A stretch of DNA of 64,000 nt from Scatosoma sp045124465 (GCA_045124465.1 JBGVLV010000023.1:65402-129401), one strand, 5' to 3'; positions 8,303-16,937 are shown, counted from the first letter of the stretch. Notes: generated by a model not told the origin, from the letters alone. Numbers and translations are program-made.

Positions 8303-10177
8303 ATGTCGGAAAATCAAGAAACGTTTTTGGAATACGCCGCGGACGCGGTAGTCGTAGGGGCGGGTCACGCAGGTTGCGAGGCCGCCCTCGCTTTGGCGCG
8401 CACGGGCATAAAGACAGCCCTGCTCACCCTCAACCTCGACAGTATCGCGTTCCTGCCCTGTAACCCCTCTATCGGCGGTACGGCGAAAGGTCATCTCGTC
8501 CGCGAAATAGACGCCCTCGGCGGGCAAATGGGTATCGTCGCCGACGACACCGCTCTGCAACTTCGTATGCTCAACGTCGGCAAAGGCGCGGCGGTGCAAA
8601 GCCTTCGCGCGCAGTCGGACAAGGGCGCGTACCACCGCGCGATGAAAGGCATACTCGAAACCACGCCCAACCTCCGTATCATTCAGGCGGAGGCGAGCGA
8701 GATCCTCGTCGAAAGCGGGAAATGCGCGGGCGTGAAAACAAGCTACGGCGGCGTGATCTCCTGCCGCGCGGTCGTGCTCTGCACGGGCGTGTATCTGAAC
8801 GGCGAAACGATCACGGGTCGGCTCGTGCAAAAATCGGGTCCGAACGGGTTCGCCCCCGCCACGCATTTGACCGAAAGCCTTGTAAAGCTCGGATTCAACG
8901 TTCGGCGTTTCAAAACGGGTACGCCCGCGCGCGTGGACGGTCGGACGGTGGATTATTCCAAATGCGAGATACAAAACGGCGATACGGATATTTACGCGTT
9001 CTCGTTTATGCACGATACGCCGCCCGAAAACAAAATGCCGTGCTATCTCACCTATACCAACTTGCAAACGCACGAAATCATTTTAGACAACCTCGAACGC
9101 TCGCCGCTGTATAACGGCACGATACGCTCGACGGGACCGAGATACTGCCCGTCCATCGAAACGAAGGTGGTACGGTTCAAGGACAAAGAACGGCACCAGA
9201 TATTCCTCGAACCTGAGGGCGCGGACACGTACGAAGTGTACGTGCAGGGTATGTCCACTTCCATGCCGCACGACGTGCAACGGAAAATGTATTCCTCCGT
9301 CGCGGGCTTGGAAAACGCCGACATTATGCGCTACGGCTACGCCATCGAATACGACTGTATCGATACCCTCGACGTACTGCCCACGCTCGAATTCAAAAAG
9401 GTCGAGGGCGTGTACACCGCGGGTCAGATCAACGGCACTTCGGGCTATGAGGAGGCGGCGGCGCAAGGTCTGATCGCGGGTCTGAACGCCTCGCTCAAAC
9501 TCCGCGGACTTCCCCCGCTCGTACTCCGCCGCGACGAGGCGTATATAGGCGTTCTCATCGACGACCTCGTCACCAAAGGCACGGACGAACCGTACCGAAT
9601 GATGACCTCGCGCGCCGAACACCGTATCGTTTTGCGGCAGGATAACGCCGATTTCCGTTTGACGGAAAAGGGCCGCGAAGTGGGTCTGGTCACGGACGAA
9701 AGATATAAACGGTATCAGGCTCGGAAAGCGGCGTACGAAGAACTGCTCGGTAAAATGCAGGAACGCGTACCGCAAAAACAGGCGGCGGCGTTCTTGGCGA
9801 ATTACGGTTATAGCGAACCGAGCGGCAGCGTTTCCTATTCGGATATGCTGAAACGTTCCGTCCCTCTCCAAGATATCGTCGAACATTTCCACGTGTTTCA
9901 AGAATATACCAAAGACGTGCGGGAAACGGCGGAGATCGCGGTACGTTACGAAGGATATTTGAAACAGGGATTCGAACAGATCGAGAAAGCGAAACGGTTG
10001 GAGGACAAACTCCTGCCCGCGGATATTAACTACGACGACATTTTGGGCTTGCGCTTGGAGGCGCGGGAAAAGCTCAACCGTATCCGTCCTTTGAACCTCG
10101 GACAAGCGGGACGTATTTCGGGGGTCAACCCCGCGGACGTATCCGTACTTATGGTCTGGCTCGCGACGAGAAAATAA
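8303..10177 (+). CDS. mnmG: tRNA uridine-5-carboxymethylaminomethyl modification enzyme MnmG (GidA)
   Basis: MnmG works with MnmE to make the cmnm5U modification at the wobble base of several tRNAs, using FAD and methylene-tetrahydrofolate. The 624-residue length is typical. The FAD-binding motif VVVGAGHAGCEAALA is near the N-terminus, followed by PCNPSIGGTAKGHLVREIDALGG, both diagnostic. The C-terminal helical MnmE-binding part ends around LGQAGRISGVNPADVSVLMVWL. It follows dnaA by 46 bases, possibly in one transcript. No mnmE is in the window. Confidence 0.96.
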   Translation: MSENQETFLEYAADAVVVGAGHAGCEAALALARTGIKTALLTLNLDSIAFLPCNPSIGGTAKGHLVREIDALGGQMGIVADDTALQLRMLNVGKGAAVQSLRAQSDKGAYHRAMKGILETTPNLRIIQAEASEILVESGKCAGVKTSYGGVISCRAVVLCTGVYLNGETITGRLVQKSGPNGFAPATHLTESLVKLGFNVRRFKTGTPARVDGRTVDYSKCEIQNGDTDIYAFSFMHDTPPENKMPCYLTYTNLQTHEIILDNLERSPLYNGTIRSTGPRYCPSIETKVVRFKDKERHQIFLEPEGADTYEVYVQGMSTSMPHDVQRKMYSSVAGLENADIMRYGYAIEYDCIDTLDVLPTLEFKKVEGVYTAGQINGTSGYEEAAAQGLIAGLNASLKLRGLPPLVLRRDEAYIGVLIDDLVTKGTDEPYRMMTSRAEHRIVLRQDNADFRLTEKGREVGLVTDERYKRYQARKAAYEELLGKMQERVPQKQAAAFLANYGYSEPSGSVSYSDMLKRSVPLQDIVEHFHVFQEYTKDVRETAEIAVRYEGYLKQGFEQIEKAKRLEDKLLPADINYDDILGLRLEAREKLNRIRPLNLGQAGRISGVNPADVSVLMVWLATRK

Positions 10178-10202
10178 ACTTTAAAATAAACTCAATTAAC
10201 GT

Positions 10203-10409
10203 ATGATGACGATCGGAGAAAAAATAAAAGCATTGCGAACGGAGAAAAATCTCACGCAAGCGCAGTTCGGAAAAGAACTCGGAGTCACGCAGAAAGCCGT
10301 TGACTACTGGGAACGGAACGTAAACGACCCGAAAGCAAGTTACATCGTTCGGCTTGTTCGGTTCGCGGGTATCTCTTTCGACGAGTTTTTCGAAGATATC
10401 GAACTTTGA
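10203..10409 (+). CDS. Small XRE-type helix-turn-helix regulator
   Basis: The 68-residue protein is almost entirely one lambda-repressor-like HTH domain: IGEKIKALRTEKNLTQAQFGKELGVTQKAVDYWERN. No effector or dimerisation domain follows, apart from a short acidic tail (FDEFFEDIEL). It lies 25 bases after mnmG and just before a strong terminator, so it probably ends the dnaA-mnmG transcript. Its targets cannot be inferred. Two adjacent ATG codons (10203 and 10206) are equally possible starts, and no clear ribosome binding site is visible. Confidence 0.8.
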   Translation: MMTIGEKIKALRTEKNLTQAQFGKELGVTQKAVDYWERNVNDPKASYIVRLVRFAGISFDEFFEDIEL

Positions 10410-10419
10410 TTTATAACGT

Positions 10420-10456
10420 AAGCGCTCCTCATCTGAGGAGCGCTTATCTTCTTTTG
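10420..10456 (+). terminator. Rho-independent terminator after the XRE gene
   Basis: AAGCGCTCCTC and GAGGAGCGCTT form a perfect 11-bp stem around ATCT, followed by the T-rich ATCTTCTTTTG. It closes the dnaA-mnmG-xre run. Confidence 0.9.
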
Positions 10457-10510
10457 TTTATCGATCCCGTACATTTTTCCACCCTCGGCAAAATTTGGTT
10501 GCGCCAATAC

Positions 10511-10539
10511 TTGACAATATTAGACCTGCGTGCTAAAAT
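10511..10539 (+). promoter_or_regulatory. Sigma-A promoter of the HAD phosphatase gene
   Basis: TTGACA, a 17-base spacer and TAAAAT. Because the -10 box lies at 10534-10539, the long open frame starting at 10530 cannot be the real gene start, which supports the ATG at 10611. Confidence 0.8.
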
Positions 10540-10610
10540 ATGAGAAAAATAAGGCGACGGCACAAGCCTTAAACAAAACGGATAAAATTTGTTGGAGGAT
10601 ATTCTTTTCA

Positions 10611-11111
10611 ATGATCCGCTGTATTCTGTTTGACCGCGACGGCACGCTCGGCAAGCTTTCCGACGAGCGTTATCCCGAAACGTTCGTCCCCTTTTGCGAC
10701 GTTGCGGAAGTTTTTCGCAATCTCAAAGAGAAAGGCTATATCGTCGGGATCGTCACAAATCAATCGAGTATCGCCCGCGGCACGGGCGCGCATTACGACT
10801 TCGACCGCGAATTCGCCGATTACGGGTGCGATATTTGGGAGATCTGTCCGCACGATAACGGCGACGGCTGCGACTGCCGCAAGCCCAAGAGCGGACTTTT
10901 GCTCCGCGCCGCGAAACGGCTGGGGATCTCTCCCGCCGAATGTCTTGTCGTCGGCGACCGTATGAGCGATATTTTATGCGCCGAAAACGCGGGCGCGGAA
11001 GGCGTACTCGTGCTTACGGGCAAGGGCGAGCGGGAAAAGGAACAGGTCCTCGCGGCGTTCCCCAACGTCAGGATCTTGCGCCGTTTCGACGAGATCGCGA
11101 AAACGCTTTAA
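10611..11111 (+). CDS. HAD-IIIA family phosphatase (GmhB/HisB-N type)
   Basis: The 166-residue HAD hydrolase removes a phosphate from a small phosphorylated metabolite. Motif I is FDRDGT (D8, D10), motif II is VTNQSS, the motif III lysine is in RKPKSGL, and motif IV is GDRMSD. The CPHDNGDGCDCRKPKSG segment matches the zinc-binding loop of the heptose-bisphosphate and histidinol-phosphate phosphatase subgroup. No heptose or histidine genes are nearby, so the substrate is open. GGAGG lies 12 bases before the ATG, slightly far. It has its own promoter and terminator and so is monocistronic. Confidence 0.85.
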   Translation: MIRCILFDRDGTLGKLSDERYPETFVPFCDVAEVFRNLKEKGYIVGIVTNQSSIARGTGAHYDFDREFADYGCDIWEICPHDNGDGCDCRKPKSGLLLRAAKRLGISPAECLVVGDRMSDILCAENAGAEGVLVLTGKGEREKEQVLAAFPNVRILRRFDEIAKTL

Positions 11112-11128
11112 ACTCTCCATTAAAAAAC

Positions 11129-11170
11129 CACCCGTCGCGGACTCCGTTTTCCGCGGCGGGTGTTTTTTTT
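11129..11170 (+). terminator. Rho-independent terminator after the HAD gene
   Basis: CACCCG-T-CGCGGA pairs with TCCGCG-G-CGGGTG around CTCCGTTT, followed by eight T residues. It faces the convergent SLOG-family gene. Confidence 0.9.
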
Positions 11171-11184
11171 GTTTTCTTACGGAA

Positions 11185-11766
11185 TTATTCCACGAGCGGC
11201 GCGTGACGGCTCGCGTATTTGTCGATGTTTTCGTTGAGTACTTTTATCGCCTCTTCGACGGTCGTTACGCCGAACACCTTGTCGTCGGGCATATCCTCGT
11301 AGCGCACGTTGGAGTCCATCTTCGTGTTCGCGAGTTTTTCGCTCCAACCGCCCGTGTTCTCGAACGCGATGATGAGCCGATTGAACGCCCACGCGAACGC
11401 GTATTCGCAGAGCGTACCCGCGCCGCCGCCCACGCCGATAACGGCGTATGCGTTCGCTACCAACGCGTTTCTCATCACGTCCAACCCCGTCGGGATCACG
11501 ATATCGGCGTATTCGTTCGCCGTTTCGGTATCGAACGAGGGTACGAGCGCGATGGTGTCGCCCTCGTGGTAATGCTCGGACGAGCGCGCGCCCGCAAGCA
11601 CCGCCTCCATCACCCCGCGAAGTCCGCCCGACTGGACGCGGTAGCCGTTGTCCACGAGCGCTTTGCCAAGCTCGAACGCGATCTTGTAACGGATCCCGTC
11701 CTTTTCGATCTTTCTGTTGCCGATGACGGAAACTATCTTTCTTCTTCCGACGTTTTTCGCTGTCAT
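11185..11766 (-). CDS. SLOG/LOG family Rossmann protein (TIGR00725-like)
   Basis: The 193-residue protein has a Rossmann-like nucleotide-binding fold of the SLOG superfamily: KIVSVIGNRKI at the N-terminus, VQSGGLRGVMEAVLAGARS, and the phosphate-binding GVGGGAGTLCEYAFAW near residue 112. The family includes LOG phosphoribohydrolases and DprA. This subgroup has no firm biochemical function. The glycine-rich loop and following glutamate suggest it binds or cleaves a nucleotide. It is followed at 12432-11809 by a flavodoxin-like gene on the same strand. Confidence 0.8.
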   Translation of the reverse strand: MTAKNVGRRKIVSVIGNRKIEKDGIRYKIAFELGKALVDNGYRVQSGGLRGVMEAVLAGARSSEHYHEGDTIALVPSFDTETANEYADIVIPTGLDVMRNALVANAYAVIGVGGGAGTLCEYAFAWAFNRLIIAFENTGGWSEKLANTKMDSNVRYEDMPDDKVFGVTTVEEAIKVLNENIDKYASRHAPLVE

Positions 11767-11808
11767 ATTCGTTTCTCCTTATAAAAAACCGTTCTTGTTA
11801 CTATATGT

Positions 11809-12432
11809 TCAACGAACGAAATTCGTGCGTATCTTTTGTTCCTTTTTCGGTTCGATCCCCGCCTGCTTGCCAAGCTCCAAACACTTTAACAGCCAAGCCA
11901 TATTATTGCCGAGGATACGCATCGTCTGCAACCCCTCTTCGTCCTTTGCGACGTCCTCCGCCTTATCGTTCGCGCCGTGGACCTCGTTCCAGTAGTTTGC
12001 GGAAACGACGGGCATATTATTTATCATAAAATATTTATTGATAACGTCGAACGCCGCGACCGTACCCGCTCTGCGCGCGCTCGTCACCGCCGCCGCGGGC
12101 TTATACGCAAGGTGTTTGCCGCCGCTGTAAAACAGCCTGTTCATAAAATTGACGAGATTTCCCGCCGCCGACGCGTAATACACGGGCGAACCGAACACGA
12201 ACCCGTCTGCGGTCTTGGCTTTTTCCGCAAACCCGCCGACGAGATCGTCGGTCACGCATTTGCCGAGCTTGGCGCACGCGCCGCAGCCCAAACAACCCGC
12301 TATGGGTTTTTTACCGATATGGTATATCTCCGTTTCCACGCCGTTGTCGTTCAACGCTTTCGCCACCTCGCAAAGCGCGGCGTACGTGCAACCCTTTTCG
12401 TGGGGACTTCCGTTTACAAGCAATACTTTCAT
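11809..12432 (-). CDS. Flavodoxin-fold NAD(P)H-dependent FMN reductase family protein
   Basis: The 207-residue flavoprotein starts MKVLLVNGSPHEKGCTYAAL, the FMN phosphate-binding loop, followed by GCLGCGACAKLGKC, a cysteine cluster common in the iron-sulfur flavoprotein/NADPH-dependent FMN reductase group. FGSPVYYASAAGNLVNFMNR is the second flavin-contacting segment. It probably reduces quinones, azo compounds or another small electron acceptor in the cytoplasm. The start at 12432 has GGAGAG upstream. It lies 15 bases from the mutY stop, so it is probably co-transcribed. Confidence 0.88.
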   Translation of the reverse strand: MKVLLVNGSPHEKGCTYAALCEVAKALNDNGVETEIYHIGKKPIAGCLGCGACAKLGKCVTDDLVGGFAEKAKTADGFVFGSPVYYASAAGNLVNFMNRLFYSGGKHLAYKPAAAVTSARRAGTVAAFDVINKYFMINNMPVVSANYWNEVHGANDKAEDVAKDEEGLQTMRILGNNMAWLLKCLELGKQAGIEPKKEQKIRTNFVR

Positions 12433-12447
12433 TTTTTTTCTCTCCTT

Positions 12448-13482
12448 TTACAGTAAAATACTCAAACATTGTTTGAACGCCGTCGGCAGGGATATGCCCT
12501 CCTCGATCTCGTCGAGCGTATACGCGTCGAACGGCGCGACTTCCGTTTTGATCCATACGCAGGTCATATCCCACTTGATATGCGTGAAGATATGCCCGTA
12601 CCTTTTCCGTTTTATCTCCTCGAACCCGTATATCCCCCAGCTTGCGAGCACGCTCTCCGCGCTCTCGCCGCAGACGACTTCGGAGGGGAACTCGTTCATA
12701 CCTTTCAATACCCCCGCCGTCCGACGACGGATACAAAACCCTTCCCGCGTTTGTATAAGGAACACGAATACTTTTTCTTCCCGTTTCGCTTTCTTTTCGG
12801 GCAGAACGGGGAACAACGCCTGCGTGCCGTTCTCTTTCGCCTTGCATATCCCGCCGAGCGGACACCGCCCGCATTCGGGGTTTTGCGGTTTGCATACGAG
12901 TGCGCCAAGCTCGAATAAGCTCTGCGTGAAATCCGAACTGTCCTTTCCCTCCGCGGGATAGACCGCCGACAGCTCCCGTTCGAGATACTTCCGATACGCA
13001 GGGTCGGAGATCACCGTCGCGTTCTCCGTCAGCCTCGCCGCCACGCGGAATACGTTGCCGTCCACCGCCGCCGTTTGCCTGCCGAACGCGATGGACGAGA
13101 TCGCGCCCGCCGTATAACTCCCCACGCCCGCGAGCGTTTTCAAACTTTCGGTATCGCTCGGAAAAACGCCGCCGTAGCCGTTTACGATCTGCCGCGCCGC
13201 CTTTTGCAAATTGCGCGCGCGGCTGTAATAGCCAAGCCCCTCCCAAAGTTTGAGAAGTTTCTCCTCCTCGCACGCCGCCAGGTCCTCGACGGTGGGCAGA
13301 GCCTCCATAAACCGCAGATAGTACTCTTTCACCGCCTCCACGCGGGTCTGTTGGAGCATTATCTCGGACACCCACACCCGATAGGGCGTGGGATCTTTCC
13401 GCCACGGCAGGTCGCGTTTGTTCGCGCGATACCAAAAAAGCAAGGGGGCAGGTATGCGTTGAAATATTTCCCGTTCTTCCAT
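12448..13482 (-). CDS. mutY: A/G-specific adenine DNA glycosylase MutY
   Basis: MutY removes adenine mispaired with 8-oxoguanine. The 344-residue protein has the glycosylase domain with RDLPWR and the catalytic glutamate in SEIMLQQTRVE. The helix-hairpin-helix is LAGVGSYTAG and the catalytic aspartate is in AAVDGNVFRVAAR. The [4Fe-4S] ligands are intact: CKPQNPECGRCPLGGIC has the C-x6-C-x2-C-x5-C pattern. A NUDIX-like 8-oxoG recognition domain follows. Alternatively it starts at GTG 13497, which overlaps the previous stop as GTGA. Either way it is coupled to the FtsK-like gene. Confidence 0.93.
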   Translation of the reverse strand: MEEREIFQRIPAPLLFWYRANKRDLPWRKDPTPYRVWVSEIMLQQTRVEAVKEYYLRFMEALPTVEDLAACEEEKLLKLWEGLGYYSRARNLQKAARQIVNGYGGVFPSDTESLKTLAGVGSYTAGAISSIAFGRQTAAVDGNVFRVAARLTENATVISDPAYRKYLERELSAVYPAEGKDSSDFTQSLFELGALVCKPQNPECGRCPLGGICKAKENGTQALFPVLPEKKAKREEKVFVFLIQTREGFCIRRRTAGVLKGMNEFPSEVVCGESAESVLASWGIYGFEEIKRKRYGHIFTHIKWDMTCVWIKTEVAPFDAYTLDEIEEGISLPTAFKQCLSILL

Positions 13483-13493
13483 ACCGCCCAGGC

Positions 13494-14246
13494 TCACGCG
13501 CTTTCGCCGTCCTTTCTTACGGGCAAGGAATTGAGGAAACGTATCGTTTCCGCGACGGTGGGTTCGTTGGGATAGACGAGCGTCGTCGGCAGGGACAGGG
13601 ACGAATCGTCGCCCACGTACGTTACGTCCGCTTTGCCGTCGCCGCGAAGGGTGACAAGACAGTTCCCCACGCCCACGAACGCGCCCGGATAGCCGCTGAA
13701 TATGCTTTTCATAAGCTCCACGCCGCTGATGATCTCGATATTTTCCCGCCGCGCCAAAAGCTCGAAAAACGCGCGGTATTCTTCGAGGTCGCCGTTTTGG
13801 TTACAGCCGTCCAGCTCCTCCAAACCGTCGAATATCAACGCGAGCTTGGGACAGCCCTTTTCCCGCGTTTGCAGTTCCAAAAGCTCGCACACGCAACGCT
13901 TTACTTCGGCGAGATTGGACTTACTCCGCACGTACGGCACGGTGACTTCCAGACCGTTGAGACGTAACAATTCGCCGTATTCGACGCGCGGGGAAAGTAC
14001 GAGAAAGTTTATCTCCGAACGCTCGTACAGACAGGAAAGCGCGACGACGAGCCGTTTGATAAACGCCGTTCTGTCCGCGCCCGTAACGCAGGTATGACGG
14101 ATCGCGAGCGGTTTTTCCCGCGTTTGCGAAAACACGATATTCCCCTGCTCGTCCTTGCCGAGCGGCACGCCCTTTTGCAGCCGCCGAAGTTCTTCTTCGC
14201 TCCCCGCCCGTTCCGATAACGCCAAAATAAATTCTTCCGCGCGCAT
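13494..14246 (-). CDS. Degenerate FtsK/HerA-like ATPase domain protein
   Basis: The 250-residue protein looks like the core of an FtsK/SpoIIIE-type ATPase. VPLGKDEQGNIVF matches the segment preceding Walker A in FtsK-like proteins, and HTCVTGADRTAF (about residues 51-62) sits where Walker A should be, but the GKS/T lysine is missing. KLALIFDGLEEL with D140 is a Walker-B-like strand. Similar inactive ATPase domains occur as regulatory modules in EccC-type secretion motors. No membrane segment is present. It is the first gene of an operon with mutY, overlapping it by four bases. Function unknown. Confidence 0.65.
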   Translation of the reverse strand: MRAEEFILALSERAGSEEELRRLQKGVPLGKDEQGNIVFSQTREKPLAIRHTCVTGADRTAFIKRLVVALSCLYERSEINFLVLSPRVEYGELLRLNGLEVTVPYVRSKSNLAEVKRCVCELLELQTREKGCPKLALIFDGLEELDGCNQNGDLEEYRAFFELLARRENIEIISGVELMKSIFSGYPGAFVGVGNCLVTLRGDGKADVTYVGDDSSLSLPTTLVYPNEPTVAETIRFLNSLPVRKDGESA

Positions 14247-14273
14247 AGTTTTTCACTCCTTTCTCTTTTCTAT

Positions 14274-14302
14274 ATTATACTATGGATTCCGACGTTTGTC
14301 AA
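14274..14302 (-). promoter_or_regulatory. Consensus sigma-A promoter of the FtsK-like/mutY operon
   Basis: The minus strand reads TTGACA, exactly 17 bases, then TATAAT, a perfect consensus about 28 bases before the start codon. Confidence 0.85.
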
Positions 14303-14310
14303 GCCCCGTA

Positions 14311-14351
14311 AGCGAGAAAGGCGCGCCAAACGGTAAACCCGCGGCGCGCCC
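14311..14351 (-). terminator. Probable terminator of the HtrA-like gene
   Basis: Two GGCGCGCC octamers (14320-14327 and 14343-14350) can pair around a 15-base loop, followed on the minus strand by TTTCTCGCTT. The T-run is short, so termination efficiency is uncertain. Confidence 0.5.
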
Positions 14352-14432
14352 TCCGACAAAAAAACATAAAAGAGAAGTTTTGTGTGATCGATTTATTCTT
14401 CCTTGAAAAAGCCTCTCTCCGTCGGTGTGATC

Positions 14433-15950
14433 TTATTTATACGTCTTGAAATAGCTGTCCTTGTCGAATTTGATCGTAACGTTTATCGGCTGTCCGCCGC
14501 GCTTGACCCCGATCGTGACCGTATCCCCTTTCCGCACGGTAAGCATCAGATCGACGAGCTGGAAATTACGCGTGAGCGTAACGGTTTCGCCGCCGTTGAG
14601 ACAAAACGTTTGGAGGATATCATAGGCTTTAAGCTGTCCTCTTGCAACAGAATCCACTCCGACCTCTACGATCTCCAACGTTTCCGTTATTTTCAAAAGT
14701 CCGTTTACGATACTCGCGCTCGAATCCCTGATCTGCGTGGTCACGCCGAGCGTAGCGCGGGAAACGTAATTTTTCGCGACGTCGCTTTTCACGTTGTCGA
14801 GAATGTTCTCCACCACGTAAGACACCTGCGTGATCGGCAGAGCGTACCCCATATTGTCCGTTTCGTCCTCGACGCTCTTGGCGTTGGTGATGCCGATAAG
14901 CTCGCCTTCCGCGTTATATAAGCCGCCGCCCGAGTTGCCGTGGTTGATCGCCGCGTCCGTACGCATAACGCGATAGCGGATACCGTCCACCTCCCCGTCG
15001 TGATCCACGTCGCGCATATCGGGCGCGGTCACTTCGATATATTCGCTCTCCACCGACAGCGCGCCGCTCGTCACGGAAATGCCTTTGCCGTTCGCGTTGC
15101 CGATCGCGAACACTTTCTCGCCCACGGTCACGGCGTTGGAATCCCCGATCGTCGCCTCCGTCAGTACTCCGACGTCCTCGCTGTCGCTGAAATTGATCTG
15201 CAACACCGCGATGTCGTAATCCATCGCGCCGCCTACGTAGGTCGCCTGATACCCGCCGCCGTACACGTCGCCCATCGCCTCCTCGTCGTCCAGATAATAA
15301 TCTCCGAGCGTCGAGGAAGTACGTCCGTCCGGTCTGTATTCGATGGAGAACCCGTTCAGTTCGCCGTAAGGGTATACGTAAATGCAATCGGATATGCCGT
15401 CGTCCGCGTCCGTGCCGTAACTGTATATAACGTGATAGTTGGTAATGATATACGCCGAACTCGTACCCGCGCTTTCGTTGCTATTCAGTCTGTATACGAC
15501 CCCGCTGCCCGACGAGCCGCTGACTTTCGTCTTTTTCGGGTCGGTGTAACTGCCCTTGCCCGTCGTGGTGGTAAAGCCCGCGCAAATGTTGACCGTGGAA
15601 GAAACGTTCTTGGCGATGGTCTGCACGTCGTTGTCGAGCTGGACTTCCACGCCGAGATATTCTTTCAAAAACTCGGAGAACGTTTTGTCTTTATTGTTTT
15701 CGTCCGCGTTTTTCCAAGTCTCGTAAATATCGTTGATGTCAAGCGTATCGCCGTCCGTTCCGTCCTTGCCGTCCGCGCCGTTCAGGCTCGCGAGCCATTC
15801 CGTTTCCGTGCCCTGAAAGCCGTTTTTCACGGCGATATCGTACGCGTTGACAACGTCGTCCTCATCCGTACAAGCGGTAAGACCGATCGCCGTAACCGCC
15901 GTAAGCGAGGCGCAAAACACGCTCAACGTTCTTTTCCAAATCTTCTTCAT
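14433..15950 (-). CDS. Lipoprotein trypsin-like serine protease (HtrA/DegP-type, S1C) with PDZ domain
   Basis: The 505-residue protein has a lipoprotein signal peptide (IGLTAC, acylated C27). Next comes AYDIAVKNGFQGTETEWLASL and a short collagen-like GADGKDGTDGDT spacer. The trypsin-fold domain has the full triad: H173 (TNYHVI), D246 (YDIAVL) and S340 (GNSGGGL). The C-terminal ~110 residues are a PDZ-like domain. It is therefore a surface-anchored protease for quality control of exported proteins. The spacer segment is longer than in standard HtrA. It appears monocistronic. Confidence 0.92.
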   Translation of the reverse strand: MKKIWKRTLSVFCASLTAVTAIGLTACTDEDDVVNAYDIAVKNGFQGTETEWLASLNGADGKDGTDGDTLDINDIYETWKNADENNKDKTFSEFLKEYLGVEVQLDNDVQTIAKNVSSTVNICAGFTTTTGKGSYTDPKKTKVSGSSGSGVVYRLNSNESAGTSSAYIITNYHVIYSYGTDADDGISDCIYVYPYGELNGFSIEYRPDGRTSSTLGDYYLDDEEAMGDVYGGGYQATYVGGAMDYDIAVLQINFSDSEDVGVLTEATIGDSNAVTVGEKVFAIGNANGKGISVTSGALSVESEYIEVTAPDMRDVDHDGEVDGIRYRVMRTDAAINHGNSGGGLYNAEGELIGITNAKSVEDETDNMGYALPITQVSYVVENILDNVKSDVAKNYVSRATLGVTTQIRDSSASIVNGLLKITETLEIVEVGVDSVARGQLKAYDILQTFCLNGGETVTLTRNFQLVDLMLTVRKGDTVTIGVKRGGQPINVTIKFDKDSYFKTYK

Positions 15951-16083
15951 ATCCGATCTCCTTCGGAACTCTGTTTTTATTCTATGCGATATTCTTCTCT
16001 TTTACGCTCTTAATTATACCTTACGAATTCGTTAAGTATTTTAAAGTTTTTTGAAAATTGTGTGAAAGACCCTTTCCCAAACC

Positions 16084-16668
16084 TCAAAAAGCCTCTAATT
16101 CGTCGAGCGTGAGCTGATACGAGGGAATGAAATGCTCGAAAAAGTACTCGACCTCGGGCATATTCCGCGCGTGCAGATCTTCCTCTATGCTCTTTTTGGC
16201 TTTGGAGAACTCGCTGTTGCCGCTGCGGAGTTCCTCCAAGCATTTCACGTACGCCGCGAGCCGATCTGCCGCCTTGACGAGCTTGTATTCCACGCTCGCC
16301 TCGTCGGCAAGCACGTAGGGCGCGATCGCGCCTTGCATCTCTTCGGGCAAAGTCGCGACGAGCTTTTCGCACGCGTGTTTTTCCAGTTCTTTGTACGCGC
16401 CGTGGATACCCTGATTGTAGTATTTGATGGGCGTGGGCAGATCCCCCGTCATCACCTCGCTCGTTTCGTGATAGAGGGCGTACAGCACCGTTTTGAGAAT
16501 ATCCGCGTTCCCACCGTAGACCTCGTTATGCACGGTCGCGAGCGCGTGCGCGAGGAGCGCGACGGACTGGGAATGTTCCATAATGTTTTCTTCCCGCACC
16601 GAACGCATCAACTGCCAGCGCTTGATGTATTTCATTCTGTCCATATACGCGTAAAAATCGAATCGCAT
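16084..16668 (-). CDS. YfbR-like HD-domain 5'-deoxynucleotidase
   Basis: The 194-residue HD-domain protein resembles E. coli YfbR, which dephosphorylates deoxynucleoside 5'-monophosphates. MRSVREENIMEHSQSVALLAH supplies the first histidine, and ALYHETSEVMTGDLPTPIKYY the HD-type metal ligands and substrate loop. A later aspartate lies in KAADRLAAYVKCLEE. GAGG lies eight bases before the ATG at 16668. The eight extra residues of the longer frame overlap this site, so that start is rejected. It is divergent from the TPP-riboswitch gene. Confidence 0.88.
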   Translation of the reverse strand: MRFDFYAYMDRMKYIKRWQLMRSVREENIMEHSQSVALLAHALATVHNEVYGGNADILKTVLYALYHETSEVMTGDLPTPIKYYNQGIHGAYKELEKHACEKLVATLPEEMQGAIAPYVLADEASVEYKLVKAADRLAAYVKCLEELRSGNSEFSKAKKSIEEDLHARNMPEVEYFFEHFIPSYQLTLDELEAF

Positions 16669-16696
16669 AATTTTTTCCTCTTTTTTCTCCAAACGT

Positions 16697-16725
16697 TTGA
16701 CAAATGCGTTCGGTTGTATTATAAT
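16697..16725 (+). promoter_or_regulatory. Consensus promoter of the thiT transcript
   Basis: TTGACA, 17 bases, TATAAT, a perfect consensus. Transcription would begin near 16732, just ahead of the TPP riboswitch. Confidence 0.85.
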
Positions 16726-16745
16726 GACAGTACAAAATTTAAAGT

Positions 16746-16830
16746 ATCCGTCGTGGGTGCCTCAAAGAGGCTGAGATCATACCATTTGAATCGGCAGGGT
16801 AATCCCTGAGCGAGAGATGAGAACCGTTTT
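16746..16830 (+). ncRNA. TPP riboswitch (THI element)
   Basis: The conserved pieces of the thiamine pyrophosphate aptamer are all present in order. GGGTGCC is followed by GGCTGAGA, the pyrimidine-sensor arm, and by ACC with a TTGAA element. GGGTAATCCC and AGCGAGAGATG complete the pyrophosphate-sensor arm. It lies between a perfect promoter and the thiT gene, so thiamine pyrophosphate should repress the downstream transporter. The family and the downstream gene agree. Confidence 0.92.
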
Positions 16831-16902
16831 TTCTTCCCGTAACGCCGTTTGCGCGCTTTTCGCGCGGCGGTATCACGAGCCGAAAGAGCTTTGCGCCTGC
16901 GT

Positions 16903-16937
16903 ACGCCGTTTCAGCGGTAACGGGGCGTTTTCTTTTT
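16903..16937 (+). terminator. Candidate riboswitch expression-platform terminator
   Basis: ACGCC-GTT pairs with AAC-GG-GGCGT around TCAGCGGT, followed by TTTTCTTTTT. It lies between the TPP aptamer and the thiT ribosome binding site, where a ligand-controlled terminator is expected. The preceding GC-rich hairpin could be the antiterminator. Confidence 0.6.

Noticed and set aside
10530..10610. Upstream extension of the HAD phosphatase
   Set aside because: The extension overlaps the promoter -10 box and precedes the predicted transcription start.
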